From positions 2,046,001-2,110,000 of the forward strand of contig NZ_CP051006.1 of the NCBI RefSeq assembly GCF_014673495.1: a DNA stretch of 64,000 bases, given 5' to 3'. The stretch's first letter is position 1. The number at the start of each line of letters is the position of its first letter. The notes below the pieces were generated by a model that saw only the letters and a list, made by a program, of their open reading frames with translations, searched no databases and had not been told where the DNA came from. Made by a program: the position numbers and the translations under genes. The DNA comes from Streptomyces griseofuscus (lineage in GTDB: Bacteria; Actinomycetota; Actinomycetes; Streptomycetales; Streptomycetaceae). Below, one piece after another: positions 36,112 through 44,726 of this stretch.

Positions 36112-37872
36112 TTACGCCTCCCACAGGGCCGCGGCCGTACGGTCGTCGGCGTAGCCCTTGACCCGCACCCGGGCGTCGGCGAGGAACGCGGCGAGGCCGG
36201 GCGGGCGGCGGCCGGACCAGCGCCGGGACAGATAGGCGCTCAGGGCGGGCTCACCGCGCAGCGGCTCTGCCAGGCCCGGGGTGCACATCAGCAGCGCATC
36301 ACCCGGGCGGGCTAGCGAGACCTGGAAGCGGAAGGGGTCGCGGGCGGGCGGGGGCGGCGGCTCGGGCAGCTGTTCGTAAGGGCCCTGGGGGACGCCGAGG
36401 TCGAGGGTGAGGCGGTCGTCGTCCTCCTCGGCGGGCTCGGGTGTCCCGGGCGGCTCGGGGGGCGCGGGTTCCGTGGCGCGCGGTTCGATGTCCCGCCAGC
36501 TGCCGTCCCGCAGCTGGAAGAGGCCGCCGTCGCCGACGCCGAAGAAGACGCGGGTACGGCAGTGCGGGTCGGCGGGCAGCAGCAGACAGCGCAGGGTGGC
36601 CGTGTACTCCTCCGGCCGTGCGCCCCGTTCGAGGGCGCTCGCGCGGAGCCGGCCGAGGCTCCGGTCGGTGAGCCGGTGCAGGCCCGCCTTCAGATCGGCG
36701 CGCCGGGTGGCCCGGATGTCCTCGGCGAGCCGCTGGTGGCTGCGGCCCACCGCCCGGCCGATCCAGCGGCACGCCTCGGCCGCCGCGAGGTGCGCCTCGG
36801 GGGTGGCGCGGGCGCCGGTGGCCATCGCGACGAGCACCAGCGCGTGGTCGCCGGTGCCGAAGCGCGCGGTCAGCAGTGCGTCCCGGCGCGGCTCGCCCCG
36901 GTAGCGCGCCGAGTCCCCGCGCAGCGACACCGACCGCAGGGTCCAGGTCCCGTACCGGGCCCCGTCCAGGACGGTGTCCGCCACCAGCTCCCCCAGCTCC
37001 TCCGGCTCGGCGTGGGGCAGGGCGGTGGGCTCGGGGTCGTAGGTGGGCGGCCCGGACCCCAGGAAGTCAAGGGCCGAGGCGGGCTCGGGAACGGACGGGG
37101 GCTCGGAGGCCGAACGCCGCGCGGGGAGATCGGGCCGGGCCGACTGGACGGGGAGGACATGGAGGGTGGGGAGGTCGGTGGGGTCTTGGGTGTCGGGCGG
37201 GGCGGGGAGATCGAGGGGGCTCGGAGCGCAGGGCGAGGCCGGGAGGTCGGTGGGATCCGGGGCAACGGACTTTCCCGGTACGTCGGTTGGGGCGGTCGTA
37301 CCGGCCGGGGCCGGATCGCCGGGCGAACCCGGAACGTCGCCCCACGGCGGGGCATCGGCCGGCGACACGGCGTCGGAGGGTCTCCGGACGCCGGTGGGAG
37401 CCGCGCCACCGGACGGCTCCGGAGCGTCGGAGGCCGTGACCGGGACTTCCCCCCAGGACGAACCGTCGACCGGGGCTCCGACGTCAGACGGTCGCCGGAC
37501 ACCGGACAAGGCAGCACCATCGGACGGAGCCGGATCGTCGGACAGGAACGAAACATCACGCGAGCCCGAAGCGCCGGCCCGAGACGGCACATCCGACTCC
37601 GAGGCATCCGACCCCGAGGCATCCGACTCCGATGCCGAACCATCAGACGGCAGCCGGACATCAGGCGGGGTCGTGGCCGAATCGTCGGGCGGCGGGGCCT
37701 GGGTGTCGCTCTGGCCCGGTCTCTCCCGCACCGTGTTCCGGGCCGAGGTGAAGCGGTCGTCCAGGGAGTCGGGCGCGGTCGTCGGGCCCGTGTCCCCGGT
37801 GGCGTCGTCGTACAGCTGACCCCACCAGTCGTCCTCGGGACGGGCGGTGGGCCTTCCCCCCTGCTGGCTCAT
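36112..37872 (-). CDS. PP2C-like protein lacking metal-binding aspartates
   Basis: A 586-residue protein. The first 310 residues are low-complexity Ser/Asp/Pro with degenerate repeats around GVRRPSD, so probably disordered. The remaining 270 resemble a PP2C phosphatase fold: ARFGTGDHALVLVAMATG stands where the DGxGG motif belongs, and DALLMCTPGLAEPL where SDGL belongs. Both metal-ligand aspartates are therefore absent, so catalysis is doubtful. The short N-terminus EDDWWGQLYDDATGDTGPT is a conserved opening in Streptomyces homologues. It may bind phosphoproteins instead of dephosphorylating them. The ATG at 37872 is preferred over an upstream in-frame start. Confidence 0.75.
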   Translation of the reverse strand: MSQQGGRPTARPEDDWWGQLYDDATGDTGPTTAPDSLDDRFTSARNTVRERPGQSDTQAPPPDDSATTPPDVRLPSDGSASESDASGSDASESDVPSRAGASGSRDVSFLSDDPAPSDGAALSGVRRPSDVGAPVDGSSWGEVPVTASDAPEPSGGAAPTGVRRPSDAVSPADAPPWGDVPGSPGDPAPAGTTAPTDVPGKSVAPDPTDLPASPCAPSPLDLPAPPDTQDPTDLPTLHVLPVQSARPDLPARRSASEPPSVPEPASALDFLGSGPPTYDPEPTALPHAEPEELGELVADTVLDGARYGTWTLRSVSLRGDSARYRGEPRRDALLTARFGTGDHALVLVAMATGARATPEAHLAAAEACRWIGRAVGRSHQRLAEDIRATRRADLKAGLHRLTDRSLGRLRASALERGARPEEYTATLRCLLLPADPHCRTRVFFGVGDGGLFQLRDGSWRDIEPRATEPAPPEPPGTPEPAEEDDDRLTLDLGVPQGPYEQLPEPPPPPARDPFRFQVSLARPGDALLMCTPGLAEPLRGEPALSAYLSRRWSGRRPPGLAAFLADARVRVKGYADDRTAAALWEA

Positions 37873-38016
37873 GCCCTGATTGTCACCACGCGGGCGCGCG
37901 GAAAACGGGGCATCGGGAAATTCCGGCCGCGAAAAGGTGAACGGCCGCCGGACGGTCCCACCCCCCACGGGGGGACCGCCCGACGGCGTGCTCGGTCCTC
38001 GCGGACCGGACTGTGT

Positions 38017-38037
38017 CGGCCACCCGGCGGGTGGCCG
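38017..38037. promoter_or_regulatory. 21-bp perfect palindrome in divergent spacer
   Basis: CGGCCACCCG-G-CGGGTGGCCG lies in the 381-bp spacer (37873-38253) between the PP2C-like gene and the divergent HTH regulator. A second, looser dyad CGGTCCC/GGGACCG lies at about 37955-37980. No gene is supported in this spacer. Operator or cruciform are both possible. Confidence 0.4.
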
Positions 38038-38253
38038 GATCACGGCGTACCGATGGCCGCCGTACCGAGCCCCACCTTGGCAGACGCACCTGTGATACGA
38101 CGATGATGGCGGTGGCGGGTTTGCGCCGTGGCCGGTTCCCGCCAGCCACGGCCCGCCGTGACGGCCTGTTCCCGGACGGCCGGTCCACGGGAAGCCGCGC
38201 ATTCAGGTGGCTTGTACGCGCTCGGGGCGTACTCAGGGGAGGGACGGCGGGCG

Positions 38254-39243
38254 ATGCTGACGGCGATAGGCCTGGACGACCGGCACGAGGCGGCGTACCG
38301 GGCGCTGGTGGCGGTGGGCGCGGCCGATGTGGCCGATCTGGCGCGGCGGTTGACGCTGGGGGTGCAGGACACCGAGCGCGCGTTGCAGGGGCTGGAGCGG
38401 CAGGGGCTCGCGGCCCGTTCCTCGGCGCGGCCCGGCCGTTGGGTGGCGGCGCCGCCCGCGGTGGCGCTGGGCGCGCTGCTCACCCGGCAGCGGCACGAGC
38501 TGGAACGGGCGGAACTGGCCGCGGCGCTGCTCGCGCGGGAGTACCGGGCGGCGGCGGCCGAGCCCGCGGTGCACGACCTGGTGGAGGTGGTGACCGGCGC
38601 CTCGGCGGTCGCGCAGCGCTTCCTCCAGTTGCAGTTGGGCGCCGCCGAGGAGGTGTGCGCGCTGGTGACCGGGGCCCCGGTGGCGGTGACCGCGCCGGAG
38701 AACGAGGCGGAGGAGCAGGCGGCCGGGCGCGGGGTGCGCTACCGGGTGGTGGTGGAGCGCGCGGTGCTCGATCTGCCGCAGGCGCTCGGCGGGTTGACGG
38801 AGGCGCTCGGCCGGGGCGAGCGGGTGCGGATGGCGGACCGGGTGCCGACGAAGCTGGTGGTGGCCGACCGCTCGCTCGCGATGGTGCCGTTGACCTCGCA
38901 CAGCGCGGAGCCGGCCGCGCTCGTGGTGCACGCCAGCGGTCTGCTGGAGCTGCTGGCCGGGCTGTTCGAGTCGGTGTGGCGGGAGGCGCTGCCGCTGCGG
39001 CTGAACACGGACGGCGCGGCCGAGGAGGTGCCGGACGGCCCGGACGGCACCGATCTGGAGGTGCTGTCGCTGCTGCTGGCCGGGCTGACCGACGCGAGCG
39101 TGGCCAAGCATCTGGATCTGGGCCTGCGTACCGTGCAGCGCCGGGTGAAGCGGCTGATGGAGCTGGCCGGGGTGACCACCCGGCTGCAACTGGGCTGGCA
39201 CGCCTATGAGCGCGGCTGGGTCACCCGTGGCCGGCCGGACTGA
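38254..39243 (+). CDS. TrmB/LuxR-type helix-turn-helix regulator
   Basis: A 329-residue regulator with DNA-binding elements at both ends. Residues 1-65 look like a TrmB-type winged helix (LDDRHEAAYRALVAVGAADV then ADLARRLTLGVQDTERALQG). The C-terminal 65 residues are a LuxR-type helix-turn-helix (LEVLSLLLAGLTDASVAKHL then DLGLRTVQRRVKRLMELAG). Such proteins are numerous in Streptomyces and often sit near secondary-metabolite or development genes. The ATG at 38254 has GGGGAGGGAC upstream. Its 3' end overlaps the convergent SGNH gene by 23 bp, an unusual tail-to-tail overlap. Confidence 0.83.
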   Translation: MLTAIGLDDRHEAAYRALVAVGAADVADLARRLTLGVQDTERALQGLERQGLAARSSARPGRWVAAPPAVALGALLTRQRHELERAELAAALLAREYRAAAAEPAVHDLVEVVTGASAVAQRFLQLQLGAAEEVCALVTGAPVAVTAPENEAEEQAAGRGVRYRVVVERAVLDLPQALGGLTEALGRGERVRMADRVPTKLVVADRSLAMVPLTSHSAEPAALVVHASGLLELLAGLFESVWREALPLRLNTDGAAEEVPDGPDGTDLEVLSLLLAGLTDASVAKHLDLGLRTVQRRVKRLMELAGVTTRLQLGWHAYERGWVTRGRPD

Positions 39244-40444
39244 TCCCGCCGAGCGCCTTGCGCACCGTCTCCGCCACCGCCGCCATCCCGGCGTCGGTGA
39301 AGTGCAGATGGTCGCCGGGGTCGTAGGCGGGGCGGATCCGGGTCGGCTCGGCCGGGTCGCGGACGACCGCGTCGGCGTCGGCGACCGCGTCGAAGGCGCC
39401 GCCGGTGCGGATGAAGGCGTTGACCCGCTGCCGTACGTCCTCGCGGCCGTCCGTGTAGGCGGCGTAGCCGCGGAACGGGGTGAGGGTGACGCCGACGACC
39501 CGGATGCCGCGGGCGTGGGCGCGGGAGACGAGGGTGCGGTAGGCGTCGGCGTAGGCGGCGGGGTCGTTCGCCGGGGGCAGGCCCTTGATGTCGTTGATGC
39601 CCTCGAAGACGACGAGGATCCGCGCCCCGGCCCGGTCGAGGGCGTCGGCGTCGAGGCGGGCCAGGGCGCTGGGTCCGGTGCCGTCGCGCAGCAGCCGGTT
39701 GCCGCTGATCCCGGCGTTGAGGACGCCGAGCCCGTGTGCGCGCAGCCGGGCGGCGAGCCGGTCGGGCCAGCGGCGGTCGGTGTCGGGGGTGGAGCCGGTG
39801 CCGTCGGTGAGGGAGTCGCCGAAGGCCACGACGCTGCCGGTGGCACGGCCGAGGACATCGACGCCGGTCACGTAGTACCAGGACTTGATGATCGTCTTGT
39901 ACGACGACCCGCTCGTGTCATCGGCATGGCCCGCGCCCTCGGGGGCCACGTAGCTCGTCTGGAGGGCGCTCGCGTGGTAGGTGGCGCGGCCGTCGTCCTC
40001 GGGTGTGTACACGGTCACGAGGAGGTCGGCGGCGTCCGGCACGGTCAGCGGCACCCGGTCGCTGACGATGTCCCGGCCCGCCGGAACCGTCGTGGTGCGT
40101 CCGCCCTTGAAGGTGACGGCGTGCAGGGTACCGGGGGCGGCGTCCGGCCCCTGAGCCCGGCGCAGTGCCACGGTGACCGCTCCGAGCCGCAGCGGCGCGG
40201 TGCCGAGCCGGTTGCTGAGCCGGACCCGTACGGCGGTGCCGCCGATGCTGAGCCGGACGACATTGCGGATGGCCGCGCCGGGCTTCGCGGCGCTGGTCCC
40301 GGACGGCGCGGTCTCCCAACTGCCGTTCCAGCGCGGTGCGGTGTGGACGGCACCGGGTGCGGCGGCGACACCGACGGTGGCCCGGGTGCCCGGCAGGGCC
40401 AGCGCCAGCAGCAGGACCGTGAGGACCCGTTTCACCTTGCCCAT
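39221..40444 (-). CDS. Secreted SGNH/GDSL hydrolase
   Basis: A 407-residue exported esterase. A signal peptide (about residues 1-28, MGKVKRVLTVLLLALALPG then ending near GVAAA) is followed by a beta-rich N-terminal region, then the SGNH domain from about residue 185. Block I is VVAFGDSLTDG, block II GISGNR, block III EGINDI and block V DPGDHLHF, so Ser, Gly, Asn and Asp/His are all present. GGGAAGGG precedes the ATG. Related Streptomyces enzymes act on plant or cell-wall esters. The tail overlaps the convergent regulator gene by 23 bp. Confidence 0.9.
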   Translation of the reverse strand: MGKVKRVLTVLLLALALPGTRATVGVAAAPGAVHTAPRWNGSWETAPSGTSAAKPGAAIRNVVRLSIGGTAVRVRLSNRLGTAPLRLGAVTVALRRAQGPDAAPGTLHAVTFKGGRTTTVPAGRDIVSDRVPLTVPDAADLLVTVYTPEDDGRATYHASALQTSYVAPEGAGHADDTSGSSYKTIIKSWYYVTGVDVLGRATGSVVAFGDSLTDGTGSTPDTDRRWPDRLAARLRAHGLGVLNAGISGNRLLRDGTGPSALARLDADALDRAGARILVVFEGINDIKGLPPANDPAAYADAYRTLVSRAHARGIRVVGVTLTPFRGYAAYTDGREDVRQRVNAFIRTGGAFDAVADADAVVRDPAEPTRIRPAYDPGDHLHFTDAGMAAVAETVRKALGGISPAGHG

Positions 40445-40651
40445 CGCCCGCCCGCCCTTCCCCGTGTTCCGCCGGAGGCGACCGTGCCACAGCGGCGACC
40501 CGCATCGCCGTACGTCGGCCGCGATTCCACCCGGTCGGCCCAATGGAAGACGGGCGGGAGGCGCCGACACGGGGGTGCGGGGCGCGGGGCCTACGACGTT
40601 CAGCCGATGCAGGGGGCGGCCGGGGGTGCTTGGCTTGCGGCATGACCGGAT

Positions 40652-41677
40652 TCAGCGCGGCGAAACTGTCGTGTCCGCGCTCCCAGCGCCTCGGCCGGAT
40701 GGCCACCGTCGATCCGCACGGCCGGCCGCAGGCGAACCCCGTTCGACGTCGGCCATGAAGTCCAGCATCGCCCGGTCGGTCGCCGCCGCGTGGTCGATCT
40801 GTGGTCCGTGACCGGTGTCCGCGATGATCTCGGCGCGGGCCCCGGGGACGAGCCGGGGGACGCGCTCGACCTGTCGGTCGGGGTGCACGAGCAGGCTGCG
40901 CCGGCCGAGCAGCAGATACAACGGGGTGCGGACGGTGGCCAGTTCGGCGTCGGTGAGCGGCTTCGGCGCGGGCCGCCGGATGCGGTAGGAGCGCACCCCG
41001 GTATGGGCCATCCGGCGCAACTCGGGTACGACGAGGACCGGTTGCTCCAGCCAGGACGCGAGGCGGGGCCGCAATGCCTTGGGCGCGAAGGTGGCGAAGA
41101 GGCTGACGAAGATCCAGACGAAGAAGCGCAGTCCGACCTTCTCCAGGCCGCCCGGGTCGAGCAGCGTCACCGAGGCGAGCCGACCGGGCCCGCGGTGCGC
41201 CTGGTTGAGGGCGAGCCAGCCGCCGTAGGAGCTGCCGACCAGATGCACCCGGTCCAGGCCGAGCCCAGCGAGGGTCTCGTCCAGCCACCGGGCGGCGTGC
41301 TCGGGCTCGTGAAGGGCGGCGCGCTGCACGCTGCGGCCGGGGTCGCCGGGGGTGTCCACGGCGTAGACGGTCCGCTCGGCGCTGAGGTCTCCGGTGTTCG
41401 GGTACCACATCGCCGAGCAGCTGCCGGCGCCGTGCACCAGGACGACGGGCGTGCGGTCCCGGGCGGCGGGGTCGGCGCCGCCGTCGGGGGCGACCGGGGG
41501 GTCGTAGCGGTAGACGTGCGTGGTGCCGAAGGATGTCTCCACGTCCTCCTCGAGGGTCGCGGGCGCGCCCAGCGCGTAGAGCGCGTCGCAGGCGGCGAAG
41601 TGGCGCTCGCGCCAGGCGTCGCTGACGTAGCGGCCGATGTCGGCCGGGGGACGGGATGCGCGTGCGGGCGTGGACAC
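40652..41677 (-). CDS. Alpha/beta hydrolase
   Basis: A 341-residue esterase-like enzyme. The oxyanion turn is VLVHGAGSCSAMW, the nucleophile elbow LVGSSYGGW, and the catalytic His is in DTGHGPQID. A helical cap (FFVWIFVSLFATFAPKALRP) is hydrophobic and may rest on membrane or bind a lipid-like substrate. The GTG at 41677 is chosen because GGAGGTGG lies eight bases upstream. It is divergent from a TetR repressor gene, and the spacer holds three copies of one half-site, so induction by the hydrolase substrate is likely. The substrate is unknown. Confidence 0.87.
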   Translation of the reverse strand: MSTPARASRPPADIGRYVSDAWRERHFAACDALYALGAPATLEEDVETSFGTTHVYRYDPPVAPDGGADPAARDRTPVVLVHGAGSCSAMWYPNTGDLSAERTVYAVDTPGDPGRSVQRAALHEPEHAARWLDETLAGLGLDRVHLVGSSYGGWLALNQAHRGPGRLASVTLLDPGGLEKVGLRFFVWIFVSLFATFAPKALRPRLASWLEQPVLVVPELRRMAHTGVRSYRIRRPAPKPLTDAELATVRTPLYLLLGRRSLLVHPDRQVERVPRLVPGARAEIIADTGHGPQIDHAAATDRAMLDFMADVERGSPAAGRADRRWPSGRGAGSADTTVSPR

Positions 41678-41713
41678 GGCCACCTCCGGGGCAGTCGATT
41701 TTCGTGATACGAA

Positions 41714-41742
41714 CGTACCACAATAATGGTACGGCTGTACCA
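41714..41742. promoter_or_regulatory. Triple half-site TetR operator
   Basis: Three six-base half-sites alternate in direction: GTACCA (41715-41720), TGGTAC (41727-41732) and GTACCA (41737-41742). The first pair forms CGTACCA-CAATAA-TGGTACG and the second TGGTAC-GGCT-GTACCA, sharing the middle half-site. The block lies 37 bases from the hydrolase start and 39 bases from the TetR start, ideal for repressing both genes. Confidence 0.65.
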
Positions 41743-41781
41743 TCAAGGCGACCGGAGTGCGGGAGCGGAGGAGAGCGGGCG

Positions 41782-42399
41782 ATGCCCAGACGTGTGGATC
41801 ACGGGGAGCGGCGGGCCGAGATCGCGGAGGCGCTGGTGCGGGCCGCGGGGCGGCTCGGGCTGCACGCGGTGGGGATGCGCGACGTGGCCGCGGAGGCGGG
41901 GGTGTCGCTGCGGCTGGTGCAGTACTACTTCGAGTCCAAGGAGAAGCTGCTGCTCTTCGGGCTACGGCATCTGGCGGCGCGGTTCGGGGAGCGGGTGAGC
42001 GCACGGGTCGCCGCGGCCGGGCCCGATCCGGGGCCGCGGGCGGTGATCGAGGCGCTGCTGGCGGCCGCGCTGCCGGTGGACGCGGAGAGCCGTACGTTCC
42101 ACCACCTGTACACCTCTTACGCCGTCCTCTCGGTGACCGACGAGGCGCTCGCCGCGCAGCCGTTCATCAAGGACCCCGACGCGGCGGAGGCGACCGTCGC
42201 CGCCCTGCTCCGACGCGCCGCCGACGCGGGCCAGTTGGCCCCCGGCACGGACCCCGCCCCGGCCGCGGCCGGCCTCCTGGCCCTCTCCGCCGGCCTCGGC
42301 ACCAGCGTCCTGGTCGGCCAACGCACCGCGGAATCCGCCACGGAGGTACTGACCTACCACCTGGACCGCGTCTTCCGGCCGGCGGTTGGGACCGGCTGA
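41782..42399 (+). CDS. TetR-family repressor
   Basis: A 205-residue repressor. The N-terminal helix-turn-helix is VGMRDVAAEAGVSLRLVQYY with the following FESKEKLLLFGLRH helix. The C-terminal ligand domain is of the BetI-like type (TFHHLYTSYAVLSVTDEALA). GGAGGAGAG precedes the ATG at 41782. It is divergent from the alpha/beta hydrolase gene, with a compact double operator between them, so it probably represses both and releases on binding a small molecule linked to the hydrolase. Confidence 0.9.
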   Translation: MPRRVDHGERRAEIAEALVRAAGRLGLHAVGMRDVAAEAGVSLRLVQYYFESKEKLLLFGLRHLAARFGERVSARVAAAGPDPGPRAVIEALLAAALPVDAESRTFHHLYTSYAVLSVTDEALAAQPFIKDPDAAEATVAALLRRAADAGQLAPGTDPAPAAAGLLALSAGLGTSVLVGQRTAESATEVLTYHLDRVFRPAVGTG

Positions 42400-42436
42400 C
42401 GCCCCTCGGGGCTCTCCCCGCTCGGTCGGCGTACGG

Positions 42437-42913
42437 CTACCCCCGCAACGCGCCCTCCAGGGTCAGTAGTCGGATCTTGCGGTCCAGGCCGCCCGCGTAG
42501 CCGGTCAGGGAGCCGTCGGCGCCGATGACGCGGTGGCAGGGGCGCACGATCAGCAGGGGGTTGGCGCCGAGGGCACCGCCGACCGCGCGGACGGCGGCGC
42601 GGGGTGCGCCGATACGGGCGGCCAACTCGCCGTAGGTGAGGGTGCTGCCGTAGGGCACCTCGTCCAGGGCGGCCCAGACCCGGCGGCGGAACTCGGTACC
42701 GGGGGCCCGCAACGGCAGCCGGAACGCGCGGAGTTCACCGGCGAAGTAGGCGTCGAGCTGCTCGCGCGCCGCGGCGAACGGCTCCGGGTCCTCCCGCAGT
42801 CCCGCCGGGACGTCCCGTGCGCAGTGCAGCGAGGTGAGCGTGCCGTCCTGGTCGGCGGTGAGCAGCAGCCGGCCGAGGGGCGTGTCGAGATGGGTGAAGC
42901 TTCCGGCGGTCAT
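42437..42913 (-). CDS. ogt: Methylated-DNA-protein-cysteine methyltransferase
   Basis: A 158-residue suicide DNA repair protein that moves methyl from O6-methylguanine to its own cysteine. The acceptor motif is RPCHRVIG, followed by [19 protein letters not shown]; the helix-turn-helix minor-groove reader is [20 protein letters not shown]. Length is normal for Ogt. Its start overlaps the stop of the Ada-AlkA gene by ATGA, so both repair proteins are co-translated. Expression probably follows Ada activation. Confidence 0.93.
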   Translation of the reverse strand: MTAGSFTHLDTPLGRLLLTADQDGTLTSLHCARDVPAGLREDPEPFAAAREQLDAYFAGELRAFRLPLRAPGTEFRRRVWAALDEVPYGSTLTYGELAARIGAPRAAVRAVGGALGANPLLIVRPCHRVIGADGSLTGYAGGLDRKIRLLTLEGALRG

Positions 42914-44304
42914 CGGGGCAACTCTCCTGCCGTGTAGAGGTGTTGGAAGGCATACGTGCGCCAGGGACGCCAGGCGTCGGACGCCTGGACGCCGGGCGGG
43001 GCCACATCGGGGTCCCCGAGCGCGCGGACCCGGATCAGTGCGGCGGTGGCCGCGTCCATCCCCGGCAGCGCGAGCAACTCCCGCTGTGCGTCGTCCCGGT
43101 CGGCGCCGGGATCCAGTCGGAGGGTGCCGTCGGTGAGCGCGGCGGCGAGCGCGGCGAGCGGTGCGGGCACCCCGTCCGGCCGCGCGAGCGCCGCCGGTTC
43201 CGGGAAGAGACGGGTGAGGGTGCCGTCCGGGGTGTCGAGGATCTTGCCGTACGCCGTGACCAGGCGCCCGCACGCGGCCGGGCCCAGCAGCGCGCGGGCG
43301 GCCGCCTCCAGCGGATCGACGGCGCCGGGGACACGCAGTCCGGGGCGCGCCGCGACCAGGGGGGCGAGGCGGGGGTCGGAGCTCAGGCGCTCGTCGATGG
43401 CGTACGGGTCGGCGTCCAGGTCGAACAGCCGGCGCAGCCGGTGCACGGCGGTGGTCAGGTCCCGGGGGTCGGTGAGGTGCAGCCGCGCGTCCAGCCAGCC
43501 GCTCGGGCGCACCCCGCCGCCCGTGCGCGGGGCGCGGGTGCGCTCGGCGACGGCGGCGATCCCGGTGCCGTACGGCAGCCGCAGGGTGCGCCGGTAGACG
43601 CGCGCGCCCGGCCGCCCCGTGACCTCCTCGACCCCCGGCACGGCCTCCCGCGCGAGCTGGTCGAGGACGGCGGCGACCTGGTAGGGGCCCCGGTGGGCGA
43701 GCCGCAGTGGGATGCCGGTGCCGTCGGCGGCCCGGCGGGCGGCGCCGCGCGGGGCGGCCGTGCGCACCTCGGTCGGTGTGGCCGCGTACACCTCGCGGAC
43801 CGTGTCGTTGAACTGCCGCACGCTGGCGAACCCGGCCGCGAACGCGATCTCGGTGACCGCCAGCTCGGTGGTCTGGAGCAGTACCCGCGCGGTGTGCGCC
43901 CGCTGCGCGCGGGCCAGTGCCACCGGTCCCGCGCCCAGTTCGGTGGTGAGCTGCCGCTGCACCTGCCGGGCGCTGTAGCCGAGCCGGGCGGCGAGCCCGG
44001 CGACGCCCTCGCGGTCCACCACGCCGTCGGCGATCAGCCGCATGGCCCGGCCGACGACGTCCGCGCGCACATTCCACTCCGCCGAGCCGGGCACCGCGTC
44101 CGGCCGGCAGCGCCGGCAGGCCCGGAACCCGGAGCGCTGGGCGGCGGCGGCCGACGGATAGAAGCGCACATTGCGCCGTTTGGGGGTCACCGCGGGGCAG
44201 CTGGGCCGGCAGTAGATCCCGGTCGTCTCGACGGCGAAGAAGAACGCGCCGTCGAACCGTCCGTCCCGGCTGCGCACCGCCTCGTACCTGCTGTCCTCGT
44301 CCAT
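42910..44304 (-). CDS. Ada-AlkA fusion with deleted glycosylase active-site segment
   Basis: A 464-residue fusion for alkylation damage. Residues 1-75 are the Ada zinc/methyl-acceptor domain ([10 protein letters not shown], then FRACRRC), and 80-170 an AraC-type helix-turn-helix pair ending AATPTEVR. From about 190 it is an AlkA-type DNA-3-methyladenine glycosylase with the HhH element [18 protein letters not shown]. Between GDPDV and WRPWRTYA only ten residues remain, whereas E. coli AlkA has 26 there, including the catalytic Asp238. Regulation and methyl sensing should be intact; glycosylase activity is doubtful. A 19-bp palindrome lies exactly at the shortened site. The ATG at 44304 has only a weak ribosome binding site. 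Confidence 0.85.
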   Translation of the reverse strand: MDEDSRYEAVRSRDGRFDGAFFFAVETTGIYCRPSCPAVTPKRRNVRFYPSAAAAQRSGFRACRRCRPDAVPGSAEWNVRADVVGRAMRLIADGVVDREGVAGLAARLGYSARQVQRQLTTELGAGPVALARAQRAHTARVLLQTTELAVTEIAFAAGFASVRQFNDTVREVYAATPTEVRTAAPRGAARRAADGTGIPLRLAHRGPYQVAAVLDQLAREAVPGVEEVTGRPGARVYRRTLRLPYGTGIAAVAERTRAPRTGGGVRPSGWLDARLHLTDPRDLTTAVHRLRRLFDLDADPYAIDERLSSDPRLAPLVAARPGLRVPGAVDPLEAAARALLGPAACGRLVTAYGKILDTPDGTLTRLFPEPAALARPDGVPAPLAALAAALTDGTLRLDPGADRDDAQRELLALPGMDAATAALIRVRALGDPDVAPPGVQASDAWRPWRTYAFQHLYTAGELPR

Positions 44305-44446
44305 CACAGGTCCCAGTGTGGCCCGCCGCCCGGGCACCGGCTGGCGGAAATCGGACACGGAGTCGGCCCGACAGGACGGCCGGGTTCGTTCCGATCAGGA
44401 GTGGAGGACGCGGGACCGGAAGCGTGAGCCCGCGGGGCCGCCCCCC

Positions 44447-44705
44447 GCCGAGGCCGACCTAGTCGAGGCTCTGCGCGCCGATCCGGCCGCCTGGATCGAC
44501 GGACTCTCCCTCGTCTCGGTGGACGAGGCCGACCGTCCGGTGGGGCACGCGCTGCGGGTGAACCCGAACCGGGGATAGCAGGAGGCCGGATGCCCGAGCA
44601 CGATCACATGGCGTTCGCCCTGTGCCTTAGCGGCGGCCCGCCTCGGACCACGGCATCGGGCTGACCGTCGACATCCCGGACGACGCGCTGATGGCACTCG
44701 GCCGC
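44447..44705 (+). pseudogene. GNAT acetyltransferase remnant with inverted middle segment
   Basis: Three fragments of one N-acetyltransferase are recognisable. On the plus strand, 44447-44554 encodes [20 protein letters not shown] then SLVSVDEADRPVGHAL. On the minus strand, about 44638-44555 encodes GERHVIVLGHPASCYPRFGF. On the plus strand in another frame, 44640-44699 encodes ASDHGIGLTVDIPDDALMAL. In intact relatives these follow each other in this order on one strand, with the acetyl-CoA loop between the first and second. So the acetyl-CoA segment is lost and the next piece is inverted. The N-terminus is also missing. The rest of the 422-bp spacer 44305-44726 holds nothing I can identify. 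Confidence 0.7.
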
Positions 44706-44726
44706 GCGCCACAGCCCAGCCCAGCC

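Noticed and set aside
44318..44578. 86-codon plus-strand ORF as an intact small gene
   Set aside because: Its second half is the first fragment of a GNAT enzyme, followed by an inverted fragment and a third in another frame; it is better read as part of a pseudogene.
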